Origin: Manis javanica
Taxonomy: Eukaryota; Chordata; Mammalia; Pholidota; Manidae
DNA: 64,000 nt
Assembly (NCBI RefSeq): GCF_040802235.1
Contig: NC_133156.1
Coordinates: 27,175,343 to 27,239,342 of the forward strand
Direction of reading: 5' to 3'
In this document: one piece after another, positions 12,201 through 24,200 of the stretch
Layout: each line of letters starts with the position of its first letter
How positions within the stretch are numbered: the stretch's first letter is position 1
Program-made: the position numbers and the translations under genes
The notes under the pieces: model-generated
What the model was told of the DNA's origin: nothing
What the model saw: only the letters and a program-made list of their open reading frames with translations
The model's database searches: none

Positions 12201-15200
12201 ATGATGCCCTTTGGCAGTGCCCCCTTCCTCCCTTTCTCCTGCCTCCAAGGAGAGCAGTCTTCTTGTTTTGTCCAACCCTCTTTGTTTTCCTCTAAATAAA
12301 CCAGCACCAGCAAAGACAGGCTCCCGCTCTCCTGCACCCATGGGGAGTCCATCCCCTTGTGCCATGTCTCCTCCCCGTCCTGGGTCACGTGGGGCAAGTG
12401 CTGGTGTAGGTATGACCTTGACTCTACCCTTTTCAGGACCTGATGGCTGACCTGAAGTCTGAGCTCTCTGGAGACCTGGCGAGGCTGATTCTGGGGCTCA
12501 TGATGCTGCCGGCCCATTACGATGCCAAGCAGTTGAAGAAGGCCATGGAGGTATGGTGTGAGCACCAAAGGAGTGGGGTCCAGTCTCTGGGTGCTGGGGA
12601 GACCCATGGGCTCTTCACAAGCCCAGGTGGGTTGGTTGTGACTCCTGGGTAGAGGCCCTCCCACACCCAATTCAAACGGGCATGAACACAAAAGGGGTGT
12701 TGGCCCCCATAACTGAAAAGTACAGAACTCGATCTGGCTTTAGACATGGCTGAATCCAGGGACTCGCAAAGATTTATATGGACTGTCGACTCTCTCCTGC
12801 CTGGGTTCATGTCTCCTGTGTGGAGGCTCCCCTCAGGCAGCTTTTCACCCCAATGGTGGCAGGATGGCCTGGGTACATCCTACTGGCCAGCACCTCCAGC
12901 AGACAGAGTTCCTTCTTCCCAAGAATTCCACCAAAGTCTTGGCTTTTACTCTGGTTGATTCAAGTGGGATCACATTCCCAGCCAGCAGAGGGGTCAGAGG
13001 GACCTCACGGAGCAGCTAGAAGAAGCAGGATGGGTCTGGAAGGGACACAACAGCTGCATAAGTCTGTATTCTAGTCCAGTCCTGTCACGAACTCCCCTGG
13101 ACCACTACCCTTTCTGAGCCTCTGTGTCTTTAGCTGTGAAGTGGGAACAGTCATCCCTAACCGTCAAACACGGGTGTGTCGGGCAAGCTCAGGGATATGA
13201 CAGGCACTGTTGCCTGAAGACCTGACCCTGTGGTCAGCAAGGAAGGCCACTGTGTCTTGGCCCAGCTGTTGCTGAGGCTGCTTTGCTTCTCAAGACACTG
13301 ACTGTAATGGAGCCTACTTTCTTTATTTGGAGCATGTGGTGACCTCTCCTGAGCTAAGTGTTTTAGCCCAGTTACTTATCTCATCGACCCATGAGGCAAG
13401 GCTTTTATTTTGACCCCATTTTACAGATGAGGAAACTGCGGCTTAGAGGTTAAAGTACTTGGTCAAAGGTACAGTGCTATCAAGTAGCAAGGCTGGGATT
13501 CAAAGCAAGTCTGACTCTAGAGCCTCACTTGACAACCACATGAAACCCCAAGGGCTCTTGGCCCCTTAAGGGTTAAGAGAAGAATAGACATTCTCTGGGC
13601 AAAGCAAATTAAGATTATTGTCCTTTTAAAATGCCTGGACAAAAAAGGCAAATGACTTAGACACATGGAGTATAGAGGTTGAAAGGACCAGCGAGCTACC
13701 CTGACCCAGCTCTTCCCACTCCCACAGTTCACAAGTGGGAGTCAGGGAGATGCAGCAAGTCAGTGAACAGGGGAGGATGGGGTCCGGCCTTGGGTCTCAG
13801 GGTGCTCCGGGATGAAGCTGGCTCCCCACAGGCTGCTTTTAATAAAGAGCCTATTGAAGATCTCAGTCAGCCTCATTCTCCTTCAGATCAGAGGACCAGG
13901 GACTGGCTGACCACTGAGTAGTAATCTCCAGGGTGGGGAATATGCCTTACCTTTCTTTGTAGCTGCAGCCCTACGAGCTTGTGCAGTGACCACCACACTG
14001 CAGGCGTTTAACAGAGAGTTGAATCAGTCAGTCAGGCTTGTCCACCTACTTCCTCTCTCCCAAAGTGAGGACCTTTGAGTAGCAGGTTCCCCAAGCTGCC
14101 TTTGTCCAGAGGACCTAATGTATCAGTCCATATACCACTCATCGATCCAAATAGAAACAAATACAGCATGAAAGCACCAAACTTTTTTCTTGTGACAAAA
14201 TAATATGTGCTCCCCATGAAAACTTGAAAAAAATGCATACAGATCCCTCACTGACCCAGAGACCATAATCACTTTTATACTGTAATATGCTCTATTCTTT
14301 TTATATACTTACATACAAATATTTTTATTCACATGTGCATGTGCATTTTTATATACCCATACACATATACCCAAATTCCATATATTCTTCTCTTTTTAAT
14401 TTTTGGTGCAAAGCAATTCTCATGGAAGGCTCTGGAAGCTGGCATGTTTGGCCCTGATCGTGCCAAGGTTTCTGGTCTGGGGGCCATGTCTTGGGTTGAG
14501 GAGAAAGTCCAGGAAGACTTGGTAGCTTGAGTGTTTGCCTCCTGAAGCGTTCTTGAAGCAGGGGCCTCTTTGGCCTGGGCCTCTTAGCCTCTGTGTGGGG
14601 ATCAGGGCTGTGGTTCAGGTCCTTTCTGCTTTGACATTCTAGGGAGCTGGCACAGATGAAAAGACTCTCATTGAAATCCTAGCTACTCGGACCAATGCAG
14701 AAATACGGGCCATCAATGAGGCCTATAAAGAAGGTGAGTGCAGGTAGCCTGGGGCCCAAGGCCCCTAGAAGGGGAGTGGGAGAGGAGCCAGGTCTCCCGT
14801 CTTCCAACCTGGCCCACAGCTCTTCTCTGTCTCCCTTCTCTGAGGCCACGAGGCTTTGATAAGCCCCTTGGGTGTGCCCAGCCCAGAGTCTGAGGAAAGG
14901 GTGCCCCAGGCAGAGTCCCAGCTGGACAAAGGCCTGGCGGCAGAAGAGAGTTGGACTGGGGGTGGCAGGAGAGAGCTTCCAGGCCCCCAGAGAGGGCGGC
15001 TTCACAGGGGGCAGCCCCAATCTCAAAAGGCCCATGCTTGGTTGCATATTATTCTGAAGAACTTTGAGTATCAGTCAAAAATGTTTGAACCTTTTCTTTG
15101 TAAGCAGCTATAAAATGGTAGGATTTTTGAGCAGAGGAGTGACATGGTCAGAGCAATGCTTGTAGGTCCAGCAACTGCCATGCAGGAGGGAAGGTGGAGG

Positions 15201-18200
15201 AGAGAATGAGGACAGGGAGGTGGTTAAGTGGGAGAGGTGAGATGTGATGTACCTCAGCTGGGCAGGGGCAGAGGGAGGGGGTGGGCTCATGGGCTTGTCA
15301 GTGCCAGGATCGATAGCAGAACGGCTGGATGCCCCCAAGAACCAGCTGCAAACTCCTGCATCTGCACCACCCCTGCCCACACTGCTGTGGCTCAGGTCTA
15401 AGTTTCTAGGACCTGCCCCCGCCAATCCTTCTCGGCCGGCAGCTGCCCACACCCCCTTTTTCTGTCTCAGACTATCACAAGTCTCTGGAGGATGCCCTAA
15501 GTTCAGACACATCTGGCCACTTCAAAAGGATCCTCATCTCTCTGGCCACAGTGAGTTCACAGCCCCAGGCCTGCTTAGCTTTCTGGGGGTCTGGGAGGCG
15601 GGAAGGGTTGCTACATGGAGCCCACTTCCTGATGAAGAGAAGGTGTCTTCCCCACTGGCCTTCTGAGTACCACCACCAAGGCTGTTAACGACCTCATGCA
15701 CGCCTTCCCCCATTGCTCACTTTTCAAAGCTAGCCTGGTGCCACCTTCTCCAGGCAGCCCTCCCTGCCAGCCCTCAGCCTGGCTCTTTGGGCCCCCAGTT
15801 GACAGGACAGACCCATGTGGGTGACCTCTCCCTGTATTGTTACCCAGAGCTTCCTTCACCATCTCTTGAACTCCCCTTACCCAAATGTTAGGCCTGGTGC
15901 ACACCTGATGCACGCTCACTGTGTCTGAGCCAGGCCTTGGGCTAAGTGCCTCGCAAACATCCACATTTAATGCTCACAGCAGCCTACCCTATAAAGGCAG
16001 GATTATTGTTCCCACATTACAGCTGAACAAAAGGGTTCAGGGAGGCAGAGTGACTGAGCGAGGTACTGTGGCTGCTGAGGGACAGAGAGGGTGGGTGTCC
16101 AGGGACTGACCTTTCTCTGGTCCTGCTGCAGGGGAACCGTGAGGAGGGAGCAGAAAACCGGGACCAGGCCCGGGAAGATGCCCAGGTGAGGACCCCCCTA
16201 GTGGCTCCAGCTGGCACCTGTCCATGCACGTGGCCCTCGCTGTCTGGGGGTGGGGATGGCTCCTGGCAGGGACATGGCCAGTTTGATTAGTAGGCTCTTG
16301 GAACTCTGGTCCCTTTGCTCCTCTCCACTATTAGAAGTGAGACTTGGAGGGATTTCAGAGCTTTCAAAAAGATACTCAGGAGTGTGGTGCTGGTCTTACT
16401 GGCATTTCCTTTGTGAAGAGTAGTCTTAGAGCCCCAGACTCTCAGAGCTGGAATTAACTTGCAGGTCATCCAGGACAAACACCTCATGTTACAGTGGGAA
16501 AGCAAGGCCCAGAGAAGGTAAATGGCTTCTGAAAGCCACACAGTGAATTGGTGGCCCAGGTGGAACTGACCCAGAGAGAGCAGCTCTGGGAGTTTGCTGG
16601 GGAGGAGGCCTGAATGCTAAAAGTCTTAGTTTATTTTCTATGAAAGGGGACCAAGGTCAAAGGGAGTGTCCTGGGAGAACCTAGAAAATGAAGTCATCAA
16701 GGGCTGGGATCTTTAGTTTGCTCACTGATATACCCCAAGCAGCACATGGTCACATTCAATAAATATTTGTTACTGATGACTAAGGGGACAGGGGGCTCTC
16801 TAGGGCCACTTAGCTGCTCCGCTTCTGACCTGCTCTTTGGGCTGGGGAGCTTGAGGTCTGGAGATGGCTTCTTATGGAGGCTGGACAACTCCAAATTCAT
16901 TGTCCTTATGGCTGGGCCCTCCCTCCTGTGGTCATCTGCACTGTCCCAACTCACCTGTTCCTTGCTCCCAGCACTCTCAGTCCCAGGCCCAGGACTCCAT
17001 CCGCAATCCCTCAAAAGCTCTACCCCCAGGGGTTGGGCTCAGACACAACAGCCTGCAGATCTGGCCCCGTCTGTCACAGTTGGTGGGCTGACAAGAGCCC
17101 TGATGCAAGGGGTCAGGGTGCCACTCTGTTCCCTGTTCCACCAACCATGGTATGGAATGTTAAAGCAGCATCACAGCTGGGAGAATGCTGAGCTGTAAAC
17201 TGACAATTACAAACCGGTTAGAGCACTAAGACTATTTTTTTAAATTAATTAATTTATTTATTTTGTTGTCATTAATCTACACTTACATGAAGAATATTAT
17301 GTTTACTAGGGTCCCCCCTTCACCAAATCCCCCCCACAAACCCCATTACAGTACTGTCCATCAACGTAGTAAGATGCTGTAGAATCACTACTTGTCTTCT
17401 CTGTGTTGCACAGCCCTCCCCCTGCCCCCCACCACATTATACATGCTAATCATAATATCCTCTTTCTTTTTCCCCCACCCTTATCCCTCCCTTCCCACCC
17501 ATCCTCCCCAGTCCCTTTCTCTTTGGTAACTGTTAGTCCATTCTTAGGTTCTATGATTCTGCTGCTGTTTTGTTCCTTCACTCTTTCTTTGCTCCTATAG
17601 TCTTTGGGTTTGAGGTGAGTCTCTTGTAAGCAGCATAGAGATGGGTCTTGCTTTTTTATCCATTCTATTCTGTGTCTTTTGATTGGTGCATTCACTCCAT
17701 TTACATTTAGGGTGATTATTGAAAGATATGTACTTATAGCCATTGCAGGCTTTAGATTCGTGGTTGCCAAAGGTTCAAGGTTAGCTTCTTTAGTATCTTA
17801 CTGTCTAACTTAACTCACTTATTGAGCTATTTTAAACACTGTCTGGGCATTCTTTATTTTTCTCCCTTCTTATTCCTCCTCCTCCATTCTTTATATGTTG
17901 GTTGTTTTATTCTGTGCTCTTTTGTAATTCCTTTAATTGCTTTTGTAGGTAGTTGATTTTATTTTTTTGCCTTTAGTTAGTATTTTGTTGGTCTGCTTTC
18001 TCTGCTGTGATTTTATTTTCTCTGGTGACATCTGTTTAGCCTTAGGAGTGCTCCCATCTAGAGCGGTTCCTCTAAAATAACCTGTAGAGGTGGTTTGTGG
18101 GGGGCAAATTCCCTCAACTTTTGATTGGGAATTGTTTAATCCCTCCTTCATATTTAAATGATAGTCGTGCTGGATACAGTATTCTTGATTCAAGGCCCTT

Positions 18201-21200
18201 CTGTTTCATTGCATTAAATATATCATGCCATTCTCTTCTGGCCTGTAAGGTTTCTGTTGAGAAGTCTGATGATAGCCTGATGGGTTTTCCTTTGTAGGTG
18301 ACCTTTCTCCTCTCTCTAGCTGCCTTTAAAACTCTGTCCTTACACTTGATCTTTGCCATTTTAATTATTATGTGTCTTGGTGTTGTCCTTCTTGGGTCCT
18401 TTCTGTTGGGAGTTCTGTACACTTCCATGGTCTGATTGATTATTTCCTCCCCCAGTTTGGGGAAGTTTTCAGCAATTATTTCTTCAAATACACTTTCTAT
18501 CCCTTTTTCTCTTTCTTCTTCTTCTGGTACCCCTATAATATGGATATTGTTCCTTTTGGATTGGTCACACAGTTCTCTTAATATTGTTTCATTCCTGGAG
18601 ATCCTTTTATCTCTCTCTGTGTCAGCTTCTATGCATTCCTGTTTTCTGGTTTCTATTCTATCAATGGCCTCTTGCATCTTATCCATTCTGTTTATAAAAC
18701 CTTCCAGAGATTGTTTCATTTCTGTAATGTCCTTCCAGACATCATCCCTTAGCTCTTACATATTTCTCTGCAGCTCCGTCAGCATGGCTATGAGCTTTAT
18801 TTTATTTTATTTTATTTTTTTTGTTTGATTTTTTTTTTTGAGAGGGCATCTCTCATATTTATTGATCAAATGGTTGTTAACAACAATAAAATTCTGTATA
18901 GGGGAGTCAATGCTTAATGCACAATCATTAATCCACCCCCAGCCTAATTCTCGTCAGTCTCCAATCTTCTGAAGCATAATGAACAAGTTCTTACATGGTG
19001 AACAAATTCTTACATAGTGAGTAAGTTCTTACATGGTGAACAGTACAAGGGCAGTCATCACAGAAACTTTCGGTTTTGATCACGCATTATGAAGTATAAA
19101 CAATCAGGTCCAATATGAATATTCGTTTGATTTTTATAAAACATCCACAGATGCAGAAGATTTCTCTCAAAACAGTGGGGGTGAGGTTCTAAGCCTCACC
19201 ACTGTTGATCCCCATTTTCTCACCTGATGGCCCCCCTGCGACTGTGCCTGTCTTAGGTTGTTCCTCCCTTGAGGAATCTTACCTGTCTCTGGCTAACCAG
19301 TCATCTTCCGGGGCCATACAGGGAAATGTAAAGTTGGTAAGTGAGAGAGAAGCCATATTGTTTGAAAAGGTTAGCTTTTTACTTCTTTGCAGATTTATGC
19401 CCTGTGGCTTCTATGCCCAGCATTTGTCTTGAGGTATCTTTACCACTTGGAAGAATTATGATACTCGGTAAATTCGATATGAGGCACGAATTCTATTTAA
19501 GCGTTGTAATTAGGAAAGAAGAAGAAAAGCTATAGAAGTAGCAGGTGGAAGAAAACATGGGAAGATTGATTATTTCTTTGACATATCTTCTTGTAGAGTA
19601 ACTTAAGCATGTATAGGTTTTAAACTACTAATTAAATTGCGCACACACATTAACATAATAGGAATACAGTTACATAACCAGAGCAGATGTATAATTACCA
19701 GCCATCTCCAGTGAAGCCAGGAAAACCAGTTAGGTACCCTAGGCATTTGTGAAAATTTGTCTATGATATAATGGATATTGTCCAACTGTACTTGAACAGT
19801 CTGGGAGAAATCAGACAAATTAAAACAACCCATTCCTGGGAACTGTTCACATCCCATATGTTCTTTTAACAGTAGATAATCTGTAGTTGTAAGATTTTGG
19901 AGCGCTACAACTTGCACTTCTCCTAATTCTTGGTTGAGTTCCAACAGTATAGATCCAGTCAAATTTGTTGTTTTGCTGTATGCACAGGCCAGCTTAGGTA
20001 TCTCCTTCATTCCAATGGCAAGTCCAGGAACCGGTGGGATGAATGCAGCTACAACTGCAGCATCGCCTGGATCTTTGTTGAGGTTTTTTGATGATCCTCT
20101 TCTGGTATGACTCTTCCAGAGAGTGCTGATGTTGGAAGTTCTTCTTCATATCGTATCTTAGTTCATTTTCTGGGTAGCCAAATTAGGCTTTGATCCTCTG
20201 TATAAACACAAACAGACCCTTTGCCCACACTTTGATATGCCCTTTATTATACCGTTGTGTAGAACTCATTGGAGGTCACCACACAGGAACTACTTTTTTT
20301 TTTTTTTAAGAGAAAGGAATATCAGAAAAGTGTACCTCCATAACCGATCATCTGACACCCTTTAAGTGATGAAAATTAAGGATATTTAAAGCATGCATTA
20401 ATCGTTGATTTACAGTTAGTTTTATCCTATCAGGGAGTGATCCCCCTTCTCTTTCTTTTTTTTTTTATCTTTAATCTACACTTACATGAAGAATACTATG
20501 TTTACTAGGCTCTCCCCTATACCAGGTCCCCCCTATAAACCCCTTTACAGTCACTGTCCATCAGCTTAGCAAAATGTTGTAGAATCACTACTTGTCTTCT
20601 CTGGGTTGTACAGCCCTCCCTTTCTCCCACCCCCCCATGCATGCTAATCTTAATACCCCTCTTCTTCTTCCCCCGCCTTATCCCTCCCTACCCACCCATC
20701 CTCCCCAGTCCCTTTCCCTTTGGTACCTGTTAGTCCATTCTTGGGTTCTGTGATTCTGCTGCTGTTTTGTTCCTTCAGTTTTTCCTTTGTTCTTATACTC
20801 CACAGATCAGTAAAATCATTTGGTATTTCTCTTTCTCTGCTTGGCTTATTTCACTGAGCATAATACCCTATGAGCTTTATTTTTAATTCTTTTTCAGGAA
20901 GACTGGTTAGGTCTATCTCCTCAGGGTTTGCATCTGTGATCTTGGTCTGTATCAACTTCTTCTGCCTTTTCATGGCGATAGATATATTTGTGGGGAGCTG
21001 GCACGTGTGTTGGGTAAGAGAAAGTCCCTTCTTGCCAGTTTGTGGCTTTCCTCTCCTGGGAGAATAGTGGCCTCTAGCGGCTTGTGCTGGGCAGCTGCAT
21101 GCAGACAGGGCTTCTGATCTTGCCCAGCCGCTATGGAGTTTATTTAGCTCTGCAGTTGCTGTGGGCGTGACCTGCCTCAGGCTGCTTCTCCAGTATGGCG

Positions 21201-24200
21201 GAGCCACATCGGAGGGGGAGAAGGCGGGAGGCTGTTTATCATGGTAAGGGGCCTCCGAGCTGCGCTGTGGGGGTTCGGGCACCCAGAGTTCCCTGGGATT
21301 CCCAGCTGCTGGGCTAAGTGTCCCAGGACACTTCCGTCTAGCTGTGGGGTCCCTGTCCCTTTAAGACTTTCAAAAAGCACTCGCTTTTCTTTGTCCTGGG
21401 TGCGCCGGCTGTGGGGACCCGCTCGCACGTCTTACTGTCCTGTTTCCCTAGTTTCCAGCACCCCACCCATGCACTGTGTGTCTGCGCTCCGGTGCGGATG
21501 GCTAGGGCTGGGTGTTCAGCAGTCCTGGGCTCCCTCTCTCTCCCTGCTCCGACTCCTCTCCTCCTGCCGGGAGCTGGGGTGAGGGGCATTTGGGTCCCGC
21601 CAGGCTGCAGTTTGTATCTTACCCCCTTTGCGAGACACTGGGTTCTTGTGGGTGTGAATGTAGTCTGGCTGTTGTCCTCTGTCTTCTGGACTCTCTTTTA
21701 GGATTAGTTGTATTTGTTGTATTTTCAAAAATATATATGGTTTTGGGAGGAGATTTCGCTGCTCTACTTGCCGCCATCTTGGTTCTCTCTGAGCTAAGAC
21801 TATTTTATACTTTATTACACCGCCCTTTTTGTTTACTGAAGGGAAATGAAGCTCCTTATTACCTATTCAAGAGCAGTCTCAGTGGCTGTGGTGTGACTTG
21901 AACCCAGGCCTGCCTGACTCCAATGCCTATACTTAATAGCATTTAATACCCTCTGGGACCCCAGTACAGTGATTTCCCAGCAGCTTCCAAACTAGGTAGC
22001 AGCTGGTGTCCAGTTGTCCAGCCCCCGGTTTGGAATACAGATGTCAGAAGCTGCAGAGTTCCATTCAAATGTAGTTTCCCACCTGCATTGTAGGGAACAA
22101 GCCTGGGAACACCTACTGGGATGGTGTGCTAAGGCCACACTTCACTCATTCAACAGATGTTTATTAAGTACTTCTTGAGCAGCACCATTGTGCTGTTGAG
22201 GGCCTTTGATCCTGGCATCCTCCTTAGAGCTCAACCCAAATCCATCCTCTACTCCAAAATTCATTGTCCAGGAAATGCTTCCACCTGGTTGCCTGGTCTA
22301 CCTGTGAGGCTGTGCTTCCAGTTGTTTCCAGCAGGGGGCGGGGGCAGCAGTGGGCCTTACTGGCAGTGCTCTGCAGGCAGAGAAGCGGGGAGAGAGAACC
22401 TGGGTGATTAAAACCGAGGGAACCCTGCCCAATTCAGCTGCCTCTCCAGATGCACAGCTACTAGATCCTCATCTTAGTGTGGACTCATTTTCTCGTACCT
22501 AGAAATACTTTGTTTTGAAAGTAATACATACTCTTGCAGAAACTAGAAAGTAGAGACAAGCCCCAAACCAAAAATCCATAACCTACGAGTAATAATCATT
22601 GGTAGTATTTTGGAATTTATCATACTGTTTGTCTTTTTGCATTTATATAAAAATAGATTCTTGATTTATAAAAGTTAAAAGTTAATATGCTATGACTACT
22701 GCATATTATTTTAAAAAATGAACATCATATAATGGCTGTATATGATTCCATTGAAGAATCTACCAGCCCTCTTCCTAGTAACCAACTTTTTATCACATGC
22801 CTGATTTCTTTCTTTAGAATAGATTTCTAGAGGCAAAATGGAAATGCTGGAAGAAAAGGTTTACTAAACTTGAAGGTGTTTGGTATGCAGAGCCACGTCT
22901 CCTCCCACAGAAAGATAATGCACATACTCGGCAGCATTTGCCTGCTTGTTTTGTACCTCCTCCTTCCTGTATTCTCACCCTGGGCATCTAGAACACCCTC
23001 AAGTGTTGGAGGTCTGTGTCTGTTAATAACAGGGTATACATATATTATGTCCACAGCATACCTGTCGCTAATAGCTTGCCTTTCACTGTCAGTGTTCAGT
23101 TGAGCAGTGAGTAATATAGGTTATCTAATTATTGTAGATGCAGAGTGAAATGAAGTATTACAGCCAGTTTTAGATAATTCAATCCCCAGATTATTATTTT
23201 TTAAATAACAGTTTTATTGAAATATAATTCATATACCATAGTATCGCCCATGTGAAGTGTACATACACTTCAAGTGGTTTTTTATATCTTCACAGACTTG
23301 GGCAACCCTCACCTTAGTCAATTTTAGAACATTTCTTCACCCCACAAAGAAACCCTGTGCATATTGCATTATTCCTCACTTCCTCCCAGTCACCAGCTTT
23401 AAGCGACCGCTGATCTCCTTTCTGTCTATGCCTATCCTGGACAGTTCATGTAAGTGGGATCATACAATACATGGTCTTTGGTGACTGGTTTCTGTTACTT
23501 AGTGTAATATTTTCAAAGCTCGTATTATAGCATATATCAGTATTTCATTCGTTTCTATTGCCAAATAGCTCATTAAATGGATGTATCTCTTTTTTTAATC
23601 CATATATCATTTAATAGACATTTGGGTTGTTTCCACTTTGGGGCCGCTCTGAATAATGCTGCTTGCTATAAACATTTGTGCACCCATTTTTGCGTGCACA
23701 CATGTTTTCATTTGGGGATATATCTAGCAGTGGAGTTGCTAGGTCCTATGATAACTCTCTGTTTGACTTTTGGAGGAACCCACCAGATTAATTTTTGCAT
23801 GAAGTAGCTAGCCTAATGAGGAAAAGCTTTTGTGTGTTGAATATCTGGAAAATTATTTTAGTAACCCACTGCATTTTCCATATTACAAATATTGTCTTAA
23901 AGATGCTTTGAAAAGATAAATATGTCTGAGTTCTCTGGCGGAAAAAAATGAAGAATGTTTGGTACTTCAGATTCTTTTTTTTTTTTCTTCAGATTCTTTT
24001 TTAATTTTTTAAAATAGGTTCCTCTTTTTTAAAAAATAGGCAATTTCTTAGCATAACTTTTTAAAAATTGTGTTAAAATGCACATAACATACAATAAAAG
24101 ATAATATATAATAAAATACACATAGTATAGTAAAATTTACCATCGTAACCATTTTTAAGGGTACAATTCAGTGACATTAAGTACACTCATGTTGTGCAAC

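Larger units (their letters stand above)
18804..20867 (-). mobile_element. Chimeric retroinsertion: L1 3' end joined to ERV env-LTR sequence
   Basis: Read on the minus strand, the insert begins with an L1 3' end (20867 to about 20468). The same 3' UTR sequence, diverged, is seen at 17250-17620. An A-rich tract follows (20466-20456), then about 150 bases with no assignment and a second A-tract (20307-20296). Next come an ERV env transmembrane remnant (20010-19603), LTR-like sequence, AATAAA (plus-strand TTTATT at 18859-18864) and a terminal A/T-rich tract. A perfect 16-bp duplication (CTATGAGCTTTATTTT) at 18788-18803 and 20868-20883 encloses the entire chimera, showing one integration event by L1-type target-primed reverse transcription. 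It inserted into ORF1 of the HAL1-like element and is therefore younger than it. Confidence 0.85.
17239..21793 (-). mobile_element. Full-length half-L1 (HAL1-like) retrotransposon, antisense, interrupted
   Basis: Read on the minus strand, the element starts with a typical L1 5' end (GAACCAAGATGGCGG near 21787-21773, with a YY1-type motif). It then has about 0.8 kb of GC-rich 5' UTR and ORF1 from ATG at 20973. After ORF1 come an inter-ORF segment, the first 55 or so residues of the ORF2 endonuclease (17770 to about 17605) and the L1 3' UTR ending in an A/T-rich tail near 17239. The reverse transcriptase is absent. A 13-bp direct repeat (CTAAGACTATTTT) flanks it at 17226-17238 and 21794-21806. 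Without the nested insertion it is about 2.5 kb long. HAL1 elements are known L1 derivatives that keep ORF1 and lose most or all of ORF2. This one could only have moved with an L1 reverse transcriptase supplied in trans. Confidence 0.85.

Noticed and set aside
12284..12302. AATAAA in an ANXA6 intron (near 12295) as an alternative poly(A) site
   Set aside because: There is no clear GT-rich downstream element and no known short ANXA6 transcript ending there. A hexamer alone is expected by chance.
18804..20867. Possibility that the env segment is a provirus or a solitary LTR
   Set aside because: The flanking duplication is 16 bp, the ends are A-tracts, and an L1 3' end is included. Retroviral integrase gives 4-6 bp duplications and LTR ends, so insertion was by the L1 machinery.
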